Part shown: positions 22,651 to 31,211 of the stretch, piece after piece | Position numbering within the stretch: the first letter of the stretch is position 1 | How the letters are laid out: every line of letters begins with the position of its first letter | Source: Eubacteriaceae bacterium | Lineage (GTDB): Bacteria > Bacillota > Clostridia > Lachnospirales > Lachnospiraceae | DNA length: 32,988 nt | Assembly: GCA_910574915.1 (NCBI GenBank) | Contig: CAJTCR010000056.1 | Coordinates: forward strand, 1-32,988 | Reading direction: 5' to 3' | Program-made: the position numbers and the translations under genes | The notes under the pieces: model-generated | What the model was told of the DNA's origin: nothing | Seen by the model: the letters and a program-made list of their open reading frames with translations, nothing else | The model's database searches: none

Positions 22651-24138
22651 TCAGGCAAGGTCATATTTTTCCACATCAATCTCCGCTTCCCCATCCGCAA
22701 AAAAGGAAATCCCGTCTGCTTCCTGTTCCGTATACATTGTTGCCGTCATGACCTGTTCCCCATCATTCACAAACACTTCCACGCTGAAACGGTCCAAAAC
22801 CATACGCAGCTTTAATTCCCCGTTTTTGCTGTTCACCATGCTTCTGCGCTGGTGGATGATAGCCCTTCTGGAACCGGAGAATTTCCGGTCAATCTTTAAA
22901 ATAGATTCTGCCGGACGGAAACTCAATGAAGTATAATACTCCTCATTCTGGGCAAAACGGACCGCAAATTTCCGGTACATCTGTTCACTGTCTTTCGGAC
23001 GGACCGTAAGCTCTATATCCGCCCTGCGGCCTGTTATCCCGTCTAACCGAACCACGCCTGTTACCGATACCTTTTCATGCACCGTCTTATTTTGACGCAT
23101 TTTCAAAAGCTCCCGCAGCGGCTCCTGGTACAGCCTGCCGTTCTTTATAGACAGCTCCCTAGGCAGGCTCATCTGCCCGTACCACAGCGGATGTTCTGAC
23201 ATGCGCAGGCTGCAGGTATCCCAGTTCTGCATCCAGCCAATCATGATACGCCGCCCGTCTGGTGTTAGTACTGTCTGCGGCGCATAAAAATCAATTCCAT
23301 AATCGACAGACTGGTTGCATTCCTCCGTAAAGCTGTCTGTCTTTTCATCATAATCACCAATCAGGCACAGCGTACCATTTCCATTGTGGTACTCAAATCC
23401 CTTAGGCATCATATCCTGCGGGCTAGATAAAAGCACCCATTTTCCATCCAGCTTAAAAAAATCTGGGCATTCCCACATCAGGCCAAACCGGTTATTATTT
23501 GCACACAATACCTTTTTGTAATCCCAGTGAAATCCGTTCGAGCTTGTAAACAGCAGAATCTGGCCGCTGCCGTCCGCCGGACGATTTCCTACGATACAGC
23601 AGTAAGTGCCGTCGTCCTTGCGCCATATCTTCGGATCACGAAAATCAAACCGGCTGCAGCCTTCCGGCAGGTCTGACTCATCCAGTACCGGATTTTTCTC
23701 ATACTTCTCATAATCTGTCCCGTCCCCAACCGCAAGACACTGCGTCTGTACTTCGCTGATGCCCCCGTTTCTCTGGCGTTCCCTTACCACACCGGTATAC
23801 ATCAAAAGCTGCCTGCCGTCATCAAGTTCCACCGCACTCCCCGAAAAGCATCCGTCCCTGTCATAAAACTCATCCGGAGCCAGCGCTGCCGGAAGATGTT
23901 TCCAGTGCAGAAGATCGCTGCTCACGGCATGCCCCCAGTGCATTGGCCCCCACTTGGAATCGTATGGATAATACTGGTAAAACATATGGTATTCCCCTTT
24001 ATAATAGGAAAATCCATTCGGGTCATTCATCCATCCAGTCCTTGCCGCCAGATGAAATGCTGGTTTTTCTTCCTCCTTAATCAATTTTTCTGAAGCCTCT
24101 TCGTATTTACGGGCTTCCCGTAATGTCTGACTTGTCAT
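22651..24138 (-). CDS. Beta-fructosidase (sucrose-6-phosphate hydrolase/fructanase type), GH32
   Basis: A 495-residue GH32 enzyme that hydrolyses terminal beta-fructosides such as sucrose, sucrose-6-phosphate or short fructans. The three catalytic motifs are all present: WMNDPNG with nucleophile Asp39, FRDP with Asp168, and WECP with acid/base Glu223. The five-blade propeller ends near residue 330 and a beta-sandwich follows. No signal peptide, so it is cytoplasmic and would act on imported sugar. The start at 24138 is chosen because it is 8 nt from GGAGG; an ATG six bases earlier is too close. The upstream ABC operon ends in a strong terminator, so this gene may need read-through or its own promoter. 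Confidence 0.93.
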   Translation of the reverse strand: MTSQTLREARKYEEASEKLIKEEEKPAFHLAARTGWMNDPNGFSYYKGEYHMFYQYYPYDSKWGPMHWGHAVSSDLLHWKHLPAALAPDEFYDRDGCFSGSAVELDDGRQLLMYTGVVRERQRNGGISEVQTQCLAVGDGTDYEKYEKNPVLDESDLPEGCSRFDFRDPKIWRKDDGTYCCIVGNRPADGSGQILLFTSSNGFHWDYKKVLCANNNRFGLMWECPDFFKLDGKWVLLSSPQDMMPKGFEYHNGNGTLCLIGDYDEKTDSFTEECNQSVDYGIDFYAPQTVLTPDGRRIMIGWMQNWDTCSLRMSEHPLWYGQMSLPRELSIKNGRLYQEPLRELLKMRQNKTVHEKVSVTGVVRLDGITGRRADIELTVRPKDSEQMYRKFAVRFAQNEEYYTSLSFRPAESILKIDRKFSGSRRAIIHQRRSMVNSKNGELKLRMVLDRFSVEVFVNDGEQVMTATMYTEQEADGISFFADGEAEIDVEKYDLA

Positions 24139-24203
24139 GCCCATCTCCTCCTAAATCCTGTCCTGTCATACTCCCGCAAATAATGCAGGAAATTTTACAT
24201 AGT

Positions 24204-24263
24204 AAAAAAACTGCCGCATTAAGATCAAGAAAGAAGTCTTTCGCCTTTTCTTAATACGGCAGT
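24204..24263 (-). terminator. Large terminator after the solute-binding protein gene
   Basis: On the minus strand ACTGCCG/CGGCAGT and ATTAAG/CTTAAT form a 13-bp stem with one mismatch and a long loop, followed by seven T. It separates the ABC genes from the GH32 gene and would lower expression of the latter. Confidence 0.85.
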
Positions 24264-24330
24264 GCTCCAGGGACAGTTCCTATGCCCTGATTTCATTACA
24301 ATTCATAACTACACAGTTTTGCTGCAAATA

Positions 24331-26082
24331 CTATTCTGCATCTGTTCCTGTACCAGTTTCTGCATCTGTACCAGCTTCTGCATCTGCACCAGAATCCGAA
24401 GATTCATCCCCGCTACTTTCTTCATAATAAGAATCCAGATATTTCTGGAAAATAGACAGATATTCTTCCAGGCCATAAGCATCCAGGTCTTTCAGGAACT
24501 TATCCCAGTCAGCATCTGTAAAACCATTCATAATCCAGTCCGATTTCTTTGCATTGATTGTCTTTTGAATATCCGCCTGCAGGTTGGAAATCTTTTCAGT
24601 ATCTTCCCTGCTCATAAATACGTTTGGATATACATATTTTGTGTTCATATCCGGTGTATACAGTTCTTCAATCCAGTCCAGACGATACTGTGCATCATCC
24701 GGGCAGGTTACATATACACCATAGTATTCATCCAGAACTGCCAGAGGGCCTGCTACATTCTCCGCTTCACGTACTTCTACCGGAGACGCATCGCCCAGCG
24801 GCGCATGCTGAAGCATATCTTCTCCATTTTCATTTTTACCGAGTACGAAAATATCAAATTCATCATCCTCGCCGTAAGTACCCCAGTTATTCTGCGGAGA
24901 CTGGAACGGGTCGTACATCTGATCGATCCATGCGCATACCAGCGCCGGATTTTCAGCAATCGAAGTGACAACGCAGCGGCCCCGGTCATATCCGCTTGTA
25001 AAAGAACCGTTCGCCGGCGTGATATTTCTTGTATCCGCCGTAAGCGCCGGCAGCGGCACCCAGTCCGCTATATTATCAATGTTTCCGACATCCCAGGTAA
25101 AGCATACGCCGTAGCGGCCGGATTTTCCTTTCGATACATACGTAGACCATTCCTGTGTAAAAGCTTCTGGATCAATCAGTCCTTCCTCATACAGTTTATG
25201 CAGCCATGCAATCCCATCTTTGAACCCCTGCTGTGTGGCAGAGCAGATTACCTTCAAATCATCTGTAACCGCAATATGCCTGCCGCTGTCAGCATCGCCG
25301 TAGCCTTCGCCAAAGCCGTTTATGAGAATCGCCGGGTCCTCGCCGCCATTTAAAATACAAGACATCGGGATAATGCTTCCGTCAATGTGAAATTCTGCCT
25401 GGAGCTTTGAAGCGTTATCACGGAACGCAAGCAGCACCTGCTCAAATTCATCTGTTGTTTCCGGCATTTCCAGCCCGAGGAAATCCAGCCACTTTTTATT
25501 AATAAAACTCATAGCGCCGACTGTCTGGATTGCTGTCTTCCCGGACCCAAGCTGCTCGATCCACGGAAACGCCCAGATATGCCCGTTTGTATCGGTACTC
25601 ATAGTTCTGTATTCTGGAAATTTGTCAAATACTGCTTTTAAATTCGGCATATATTTGTCGATATAGCCTTCCAGTGGAATAATCACGCCCTGCTCGCCGT
25701 ATTTGAGCAGATCGCTGTCGCCAAATCCTGCTGAAAATACAAAATCTGTCAAAGAGTTCTTATTTGCCATAGCAAGCTTAATCTTGTCTCCCCACTGGTC
25801 CCCCTGAATTGCTGTCCAGTTGATTTCTACATTGGTCTTTTCCTGCAGGCGCTTAAAAATTGTCCTGTTATTCGGTTCAGACTCCGTATTTGCCGGATAA
25901 CTGATCAAACCGGTAAGCGTAGCTTTTTCTTTCAGCGGAAATTCCAGATCCGCGGTATCTACCTCCTGCACCGCTCCGCTTTGAGGCGCCTTCTTCCCGC
26001 TGCCGCATCCTGCGGCCGTTACTGTCATGCTGGCCGCCAGCGCCGCTGCCATCATACGTTTCATAATCTGGTGATACTTCAT
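24331..26082 (-). CDS. Extracellular sugar-binding lipoprotein of an ABC importer
   Basis: A 583-residue solute-binding protein (family 1, LplA-like). It has a lipoprotein signal peptide (residues 1-25, with the lipidated Cys26 in TAAGCGSG) followed by a binding domain with typical long oligosaccharide-binder features. The last 28 residues are a low-complexity acidic tail of Ser, Asp, Ala, Glu, Gly and Thr (GADAEAGTDAETGTGTDAE), which is not usual for the family. It follows the permeases in the same operon. With the cytoplasmic GH32 gene next to it, a fructan or sucrose-type oligosaccharide is the most likely ligand, but specificity cannot be read from the sequence. Confidence 0.92.
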   Translation of the reverse strand: MKYHQIMKRMMAAALAASMTVTAAGCGSGKKAPQSGAVQEVDTADLEFPLKEKATLTGLISYPANTESEPNNRTIFKRLQEKTNVEINWTAIQGDQWGDKIKLAMANKNSLTDFVFSAGFGDSDLLKYGEQGVIIPLEGYIDKYMPNLKAVFDKFPEYRTMSTDTNGHIWAFPWIEQLGSGKTAIQTVGAMSFINKKWLDFLGLEMPETTDEFEQVLLAFRDNASKLQAEFHIDGSIIPMSCILNGGEDPAILINGFGEGYGDADSGRHIAVTDDLKVICSATQQGFKDGIAWLHKLYEEGLIDPEAFTQEWSTYVSKGKSGRYGVCFTWDVGNIDNIADWVPLPALTADTRNITPANGSFTSGYDRGRCVVTSIAENPALVCAWIDQMYDPFQSPQNNWGTYGEDDEFDIFVLGKNENGEDMLQHAPLGDASPVEVREAENVAGPLAVLDEYYGVYVTCPDDAQYRLDWIEELYTPDMNTKYVYPNVFMSREDTEKISNLQADIQKTINAKKSDWIMNGFTDADWDKFLKDLDAYGLEEYLSIFQKYLDSYYEESSGDESSDSGADAEAGTDAETGTGTDAE

Positions 26083-26201
26083 AGTTGTCCCCTTTCCTTA
26101 TTCTGTGCTTTTCTTTTTCCATATCGAAAATTCCTGATTGCAGACTGCATGCAGGCATTCAAATTCCAGTAACTGCCCGTCATGCTTTGCGATTATAACT
26201 T

Positions 26202-27100
26202 CTAGCCCTTTACAGAACCTGCCATAATACCGGCATCGAAATATTTCTGGAAGAACGGATACATTACTAACAGCGGCAGGCTGGAAATAATGATTGTCGC
26301 ATATTTCAAAAGCTCTGCCAGTTGTGCACGTTCTGCCGTACTCTGCATATCAGCGATCATGCCGGCTTCCGGCTGGTTCTGAATGAGGATGGAACGAAGC
26401 ACGAGCTGTAACGGCTGCTTTGCCGAATCATTCAGATAAATCATCGCATCAAAATAACTGTTCCACATCGCAACGAACTGCCACAATGCCAGCACCGCAA
26501 TGACTGGCGTACATACCGGAAGCAGAATCTTGAAATAGTATGTAATCTCATTCGCCCCGTCTACTTCTGCAGCTTCCTGCAGTTCTCCCGGAATACCCTG
26601 ATAATAAGTACGCGCTATAATCATATTCCATACGCTGAACGCCCCTGGAAGGATAATCGCCCACATGCTATCCAAAAGGCCCAGGTTACTGATTAATAAG
26701 TAGGTTGGAATTAACCCCCCCCAAAAAACATTGTGATTACAAAGATTGCATTAAAAAAACCCTTTCCCTTAAAATCTGCCCTGGACATCGGATATGCGGC
26801 CAGAAGCGTAATAAATACAGATACCACAGTAAATACAACCGAATATATCACAGCATTCTTAAACCCAACCCAGATCTGCGCATTGGACATAACCCTATTG
26901 TACGCTGTCAGCGTCCATTTTTCAAAATCAAACGTAATTCCCTTATTCTGCAGCGTAATCGGATCCATAAAAGATGCCACGATGATATAAATCATAGGGA
27001 TAATAATGGCAACGACAAACAGACCGAGCAGTATGTATCCGGTTATGAGCAATGCCTTATCCTGCATGGAATATCTGGCAAATCTGCTTTTCTTTTTCAT
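26202..27100 (-). pseudogene. ABC sugar permease (inner, LplC/YtcP type), frame broken at a G8 tract
   Basis: The first 129 codons (27100-26711) hold the N-terminal half and stop after ITMFFGGG. The second half (from 26675, with usable sequence from about 26713) continues LIPTYLLISNLGLLDSMW and has the EAA loop EAAEVDGANEITYYFKILLP that contacts the ATPase. The join is a run of eight G on the coding strand (C at 26715-26722) right after six T. Nine G would read MFFGGGLIPTYLL, which matches the family pattern MFFSGGLIPTYLL in length. So one G is missing. Without the repair the transporter lacks half of one permease. All other parts look intact, so a recent mutation, a reversible slippage switch or a sequencing error are all possible. 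Confidence 0.85.
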
Positions 27101-27111
27101 TTTGCTCCTCC

Positions 27112-28062
27112 TTATAATCCCTTGCCGTCATTCATCTTCTCGACAATCTTGTTAACAGAAATCAGCAGTATAACGTTAATCACAGTATTAAACAGGCCTA
27201 CTGCCGTTGAAAAACTGTAATCCCCGTCTATAAGGCCTTTTTTATACACATATGTAGCAATGATTTCTGATGTACCCATATTCAGGTCGGTCTGGAGCGC
27301 ATAGGCTTTTTCAAAACCGATGCTCATGATATTCCCTGCCTGCAGGATAAACTGAATCACTACCATATCCTTGATTGCCGGCCATTCTACCGCCTGAATC
27401 TGCTGTAAGATATTCGCGCCGTCAATCAAAGCCGCTTCCTTCAGCTCCTGGCTGGCATTTGATAAGGAAGCCGTGTACATAATGGATGCCCAGCCTGCTC
27501 CCTGCCAAATACCGCTGGCAATGTAAATCGTACGGAATGCTTCCGGCATCGTCATAAAGTTAAACTGGCTTCCCAGCAGTATGTTCACCGGCCCTGTTAC
27601 GGACAAGAGGATTCTTACAATACCGCACAATACGATTACCGAGATAAAATTCGGCATGTAAAGCACAAGCTGGATTTTCTGTTTCAGCCCCTTGCTCTCA
27701 ATCCGGTTCAGCAGAAAAGCAAGCAGAATCGGCACCGGAAATCCCCATAAAAGGCCGTAAATACTCAGCTTTAATGTGTTAGCCAGGTACGTCAGAAAAT
27801 CTGGTGAGGATAAAAATCTCTGGAAATACTTAAATCCCACCCATTCGCTTCCAAGAATACCCGCAAACGGATTATAATCCTGGAATGCAATTGCAATGCC
27901 GCCCATTGGAATATACCTGAAAATAATGGTAAGTGCCAATGCCGGCAGCAGGAAGATCACATATAACTGCCAGTGCTGTGTCACATAAAGAAGCACACCA
28001 TGCAATCCGCCCTGTCCTGTGTTCTGTTTCTGTGCAGAAACCGCTGTTCCATTTGTTTTCAT
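27112..28062 (-). CDS. ABC sugar permease (LplB/YteP type)
   Basis: A 316-residue inner-membrane permease with six expected helices. The polar N-terminal 25 residues precede the first helix (LYVIFLLPALALTIIF), and the EAA motif is present (EAALIDGANILQQIQAVEWP). It is typical of importers for complex oligosaccharides in Firmicutes, which lack a local ATPase gene and use a shared MsmX-like one; none is in the window. It is the first gene of its operon, with GGAGG 6 nt before the start, and the second permease follows after 11 nt. Confidence 0.93.
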   Translation of the reverse strand: MKTNGTAVSAQKQNTGQGGLHGVLLYVTQHWQLYVIFLLPALALTIIFRYIPMGGIAIAFQDYNPFAGILGSEWVGFKYFQRFLSSPDFLTYLANTLKLSIYGLLWGFPVPILLAFLLNRIESKGLKQKIQLVLYMPNFISVIVLCGIVRILLSVTGPVNILLGSQFNFMTMPEAFRTIYIASGIWQGAGWASIMYTASLSNASQELKEAALIDGANILQQIQAVEWPAIKDMVVIQFILQAGNIMSIGFEKAYALQTDLNMGTSEIIATYVYKKGLIDGDYSFSTAVGLFNTVINVILLISVNKIVEKMNDGKGL

Positions 28063-28176
28063 AATTTCCTCCTTTCTTTTTAAAACCTTTTCCGCATTCT
28101 CTTATCTTCCTTTTGCAAATATACTTCGCATCAGAATTGCGTATTTGTAAAACTGCGTCTCAGGTTTGTTATTGTT

Positions 28177-28205
28177 AATATAGCAGAGTTTTTCTAAGCC
28201 GTCAA
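28177..28205 (-). promoter_or_regulatory. Promoter of the ABC importer operon
   Basis: TTGACG (28205-28200) and TATATT (28182-28177) on the minus strand are 17 bp apart. Just upstream is a partial cre-like sequence (TGTAAACGCC at about 28224-28215), too weak to call. Confidence 0.75.
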
Positions 28206-28229
28206 TCTGTTTTTTGGCGTTTACACCTC

Positions 28230-28276
28230 ATTTTTTGTGCATTTAGCACTTTTAAACAAAATAGTGCACAAAAAAT
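28230..28276. promoter_or_regulatory. Long inverted repeat between two divergent promoters
   Basis: ATTTTTTGTGCA (28230-28241) and TGCACAAAAAAT (28265-28276) are perfect 12-bp inverted repeats with a 23-bp centre. It lies midway between the ABC and DUF624 promoters, upstream of both -35 boxes, a good place for a shared regulator. The half-sites are about 35 bp apart, which suggests two dimers or looping rather than one simple operator. Confidence 0.5.
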
Positions 28277-28329
28277 TGTGAAATATTCCATCTTGATTTT
28301 ATCCTGTTTTATATTTTTGTATTTTGCAT

Positions 28330-28357
28330 TTGACAAATTCATTTTATGCATTATAAT
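28330..28357 (+). promoter_or_regulatory. Promoter of the DUF624 gene
   Basis: Perfect TTGACA (28330-28335) and TATAAT (28352-28357) with a 16-bp spacer, about 55 nt before the start codon. Confidence 0.85.
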
Positions 28358-28412
28358 AAAGGCAGGATTTACATTTTACATATTTTCATCAAAGGAGCAA
28401 AGGAGGAACCTT

Positions 28413-29072
28413 ATGAGCGAATTTTTTAACCCGGACAGTCCCATTATGCGTTTTATTACTAAGATTGCCAACAGCATTTATTTAAACATCTTGTGGTTCG
28501 TCTGCTGCCTGCCGGTCGTTACCATCGGCGCTTCCACCACAGCCCTGTTCTATGTCACGCTGAAAATGGCCAAAAATGAAGAGGGGAACATGACTGCTGC
28601 TTTTTTCCATTCCTTTCAGGAAAATTTCAGACAGGCCACAAGAATATGGCTGATCCTTCTGGCAGCCGGCATTGTCTTTGCTTTTGACGGATACGTCTTT
28701 TACCATATGCGGTTTGAAAATACGCTCTGGGCCATCGGAGCCGCTGTATTCCTTGTTGCCCTTGCTGCCTATGCCATCATCCTGATGTACATCTTTCCGC
28801 TGCTGGCAAGATTTGACAACACCATTTTTGCCATGTTTAAAAATTCCCTCTTCATCGGCATGCGCTTTTTACTGTGCACGGTACTTATGGCTGTCATCTA
28901 TTTTGCCATGCTCTTTGTGGTAATCAATATCTTCACCCCGGCTGTCATATTCGGTGAGGGACTGTGCGCACTGCTCTGCTCTTATCTGCTTTCCAATATC
29001 CTGCTGAGGTGTCAGGCGCAGGAAGAAGATACCAGTACGCAGAAAACGGCTGCAGGCATGCCGCACCTATAA
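28413..29072 (+). CDS. DUF624 (YesL-like) membrane protein
   Basis: A 219-residue membrane protein with about five hydrophobic helices. The start MSEFFNPDSPIMRFITKIAN followed by LNILWFVCCLPVVTIGAS is the typical beginning of DUF624/YesL proteins. These are commonly encoded next to oligosaccharide ABC importers of this kind; their role is not established, and assistance to or regulation of the importer has been assumed. The start at 28413 has AGGAGG 8 nt upstream. It is divergent from the ABC operon and shares its control region. Confidence 0.88.
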   Translation: MSEFFNPDSPIMRFITKIANSIYLNILWFVCCLPVVTIGASTTALFYVTLKMAKNEEGNMTAAFFHSFQENFRQATRIWLILLAAGIVFAFDGYVFYHMRFENTLWAIGAAVFLVALAAYAIILMYIFPLLARFDNTIFAMFKNSLFIGMRFLLCTVLMAVIYFAMLFVVINIFTPAVIFGEGLCALLCSYLLSNILLRCQAQEEDTSTQKTAAGMPHL

Positions 29073-29103
29073 TACCCGGTTCAGTTTCTATAAGGAGGCG
29101 CTT

Positions 29104-29859
29104 ATGCTGTCAGATCAAATTACAAAAAAATATCTATCAGAAGCACGTCCTTTCATGCAAAACCTGCGTGGAAGAGCAAAACTGCAGTTCTGTCTGCAAT
29201 ATCTGTGGGACTATTACAAACTGCCCCTTGCGGCTGCAGCTATTGCTTTGTATATTGCCCTATACGCTGTATACTGCCGCTTCACCCACAAAGACACTGC
29301 GCTGTACGCCGCGCTGGTTAACGTTGCCGCCGGAGAAACCCTGACCGAAGAATTAAGCAGCCGTTTTTTAACCGCGCAGAATCTGGACACAAATACAAAC
29401 ACTTTCCGGCTGTATTCCGGCCTGTACCTGACAGATGATGAAAACAGCATTTATCACGAATACACCTATGCCTCCCGCTTAAAGATTCTGGCCACTATCG
29501 ACGCGGAGCAGCTAGATGTGGCGCTTATGGATAAGAAAGCCTTTGATGCCTTTTCCCAGAACGGCTATCTATATAACCTGGACGAACTGCTGGCAGAGGA
29601 AGTTCCCGAACTGCATCAGCAGCTTGCACCTTATTTTGTTACAAACACTGTGATTTTGGAAGATAATTCCGAAGACCTGCTTTTAGACGACGCTGCCGTT
29701 TATCATGCCGAAACAGCAGCGTACCCGTTGGGGCTGGACCTGTCTGCTTCGCCTTTGATCCAAAAAGGCGGATTTCAGGAGACGGTTTATCTGGGAATTA
29801 TTAAAAACTCTCCCAGAATGCATACGGTTTTTGATTATCTGGAATACTTGTTTATTTAA
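29104..29859 (+). CDS. Membrane-anchored protein of unknown function
   Basis: A 251-residue protein with one clear transmembrane helix at about 40-59 (LPLAAAAIALYIALYAVYC) after a basic cytoplasmic N-terminus. The rest (60-251) is probably outside the cell and has a binding-protein-like texture (KILATIDAEQLDVALMDKKAF, then YNLDELLAEEVPEL). It starts 31 nt after the DUF624 gene with an AAGGAGG site, so the two form an operon. The external part could be a small sensor or docking domain for the sugar importer; this is inference from position and sequence flavour only. Confidence 0.75.
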   Translation: MLSDQITKKYLSEARPFMQNLRGRAKLQFCLQYLWDYYKLPLAAAAIALYIALYAVYCRFTHKDTALYAALVNVAAGETLTEELSSRFLTAQNLDTNTNTFRLYSGLYLTDDENSIYHEYTYASRLKILATIDAEQLDVALMDKKAFDAFSQNGYLYNLDELLAEEVPELHQQLAPYFVTNTVILEDNSEDLLLDDAAVYHAETAAYPLGLDLSASPLIQKGGFQETVYLGIIKNSPRMHTVFDYLEYLFI

Positions 29860-29954
29860 AGCGGCTGAACGCAAAAAGCAAGCGGCTATGTCATTTAGTT
29901 CACAGCCATTCAGGTTTATTTTTCATCGGAGGGATAAAGTGAGAACCCCGCTGC

Positions 29955-29983
29955 TTGACTTTGCCTACCTTTTGTTATAGTAT
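29955..29983 (+). promoter_or_regulatory. Probable promoter of the lipoprotein gene
   Basis: TTGACT (29955-29960) and TAGTAT (29978-29983) with a 17-bp spacer, about 50 nt upstream of the start codon. TATAGT two bases earlier is an alternative -10. Confidence 0.5.
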
Positions 29984-30035
29984 GTTATATATTCTAAAAA
30001 ACATCTATTTTTTTTAAAATCAGGGAGGTAAATTC

Positions 30036-30641
30036 ATGATGAAACGCAAACTTCGAACCTTATTCACCCAACCCCCAAAAAAGAACAGACGCAATTTACC
30101 ATTCTGCATAGCCATGCTTGCCATTTGTTTAAGCACACTGTCAGGATGTGCTTCCCAAAAAGCACCAGCACCAGATGTGTCCGCCCAATCAGAAACGGAT
30201 CACACCCCCGCAGCCGGGCAGGATCTGCCATTCTCCGGCACGCAGGCTGCCAAAAACTCTACTACCATCTCACTCTACCTGGAATCGGATTCTGGAACGA
30301 CACTTGCCTATATCGACAGCTTTGACGGCAAACAACTGGCTTTTGACGATGCCGAGTGGGTCGACGTACCGAGTGACCGTGCCAAAGAGCTGAACGTGGA
30401 AAAAGAAGCGGAAGACGCCGGGTTTTATATTTATAACGAAGACGCTTCCATAGAAACGCTTCCGGTTGCAGAGCAGTGTACGTGTACGATTTTAGACTGG
30501 GAAAAATCCTATGAACCGAAAGAAATCACTGTGGAAGAACTTTGTGCTGTATTGGAAGAACGAAAGGATACAAAAATACCTTATCTGCTTACGATTGAGG
30601 AGCAGGAAATTGTGAAGATTGAAGAGCATTATGTGCCTTAA
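30036..30641 (+). CDS. Lipoprotein of unknown function
   Basis: A 201-residue exported protein. A basic start (MMKRKLRTLFTQPPKKNRR) and hydrophobic stretch lead to the lipobox LSGC, with Cys38 as the lipid site. A linker rich in Ala, Pro, Ser and Gln follows, then a compact acidic domain (about 75-201) with the pattern DGKQLAFDDAEWVDVPSDR and paired Cys in EQCTCTILDW. The domain was not recognised. The start has GGGAGG 8 nt upstream and its own promoter, so it is a separate unit from the importer genes. Confidence 0.8.
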   Translation: MMKRKLRTLFTQPPKKNRRNLPFCIAMLAICLSTLSGCASQKAPAPDVSAQSETDHTPAAGQDLPFSGTQAAKNSTTISLYLESDSGTTLAYIDSFDGKQLAFDDAEWVDVPSDRAKELNVEKEAEDAGFYIYNEDASIETLPVAEQCTCTILDWEKSYEPKEITVEELCAVLEERKDTKIPYLLTIEEQEIVKIEEHYVP

Positions 30642-30696
30642 ATTTGATTGTGGCTGGAGCGAACAATTTTGAACTATTTTATAGATTTTATTTATG

Positions 30697-30795
30697 AAGG
30701 GACGCCGCCAGGACGTAGCAATCCCCTCTCCCGGCTGCTTTTCGTATGTGTTGCCGAAACAAGATTGATATGGTTTGTTTTGTTTGCTGTAGTGC
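30697..30795 (+). repeat. Dispersed repeat, copy A
   Basis: This copy contains GACGCCGCCAGG, CAATCCCC, CTCCCGGCTG and TCGTATGTG, then GAAACAAG and TATGGTTTG in the same order as the minus-strand copy at 32835-32945. The similarity extends about 100 bp. It lies just before the truncated nuclease gene. Confidence 0.7.
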
Positions 30796-31109
30796 TATGA
30801 CAGAAGGAGAATGGAAAGTATTTGTGAATGAAATGACTTTGCATTTTTTGACAGAAGTAGCAAGAGCGCATAAGGAATGGGAGGTAGCATATGACATGGA
30901 AAGCGTATGAGATGGATGCCAGACGTGAAGGACGGATCAAGGGACGGATCGAAGGGCGATCTGAAGGAATAATTCGAAGTGGGCGCCGGCATAGGCTGAG
31001 TGATGAAGTGATCGTGGAGGATATAGCGGCGGAAACAGGGTGTGAGATAGTGCAGGCGCAAAAGATATTGCAAGAATATGATAAAAAACAGGAGATGGAA
31101 CTTGTATAG
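30796..31109 (+). pseudogene. Truncated copy of the PD-(D/E)XK nuclease gene (C-terminal part)
   Basis: From about 30850 the sequence is a near copy of the 3' end of the full gene at 31212-32054. It reads ARAHKEWEV, then (in another frame) MTWKAYEMDARREGRI to the same C-terminus, ending KKQEMELV. Two bases are missing at the join (GTAGCATATGAC against GTAGAATATATGAC), so the frame is broken. The N-terminal nuclease core is absent. A 72-codon frame from 30891 remains open and has a GGGAGG site upstream, so a short tail peptide might still be made. Confidence 0.8.
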
Positions 31110-31211
31110 GGGAGGGTGAAAGATAAAACATAATAAGAAAAACAGTATCAACGAATGCTATAGAACGAATATTGGCAAAGGAGTGTTCGGTTAGAAAGGA
31201 AGTGTGAGACA

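Noticed and set aside
24262..25353. Long plus-strand frame of 363 codons opposite the solute-binding protein gene
   Set aside because: Cys/Ile/Phe/Arg-rich antisense shadow of a well-supported gene; no ribosome site.
28213..28228. Possible catabolite-response (cre) site upstream of the ABC operon
   Set aside because: TGTAAACGCCAAAA fits only the left half of the consensus.
30688..30940. CRISPR-like array suggested by the repeated GC-rich blocks
   Set aside because: The repeats are about 100 bp, few, in both orientations and widely spaced; no spacers or cas genes.
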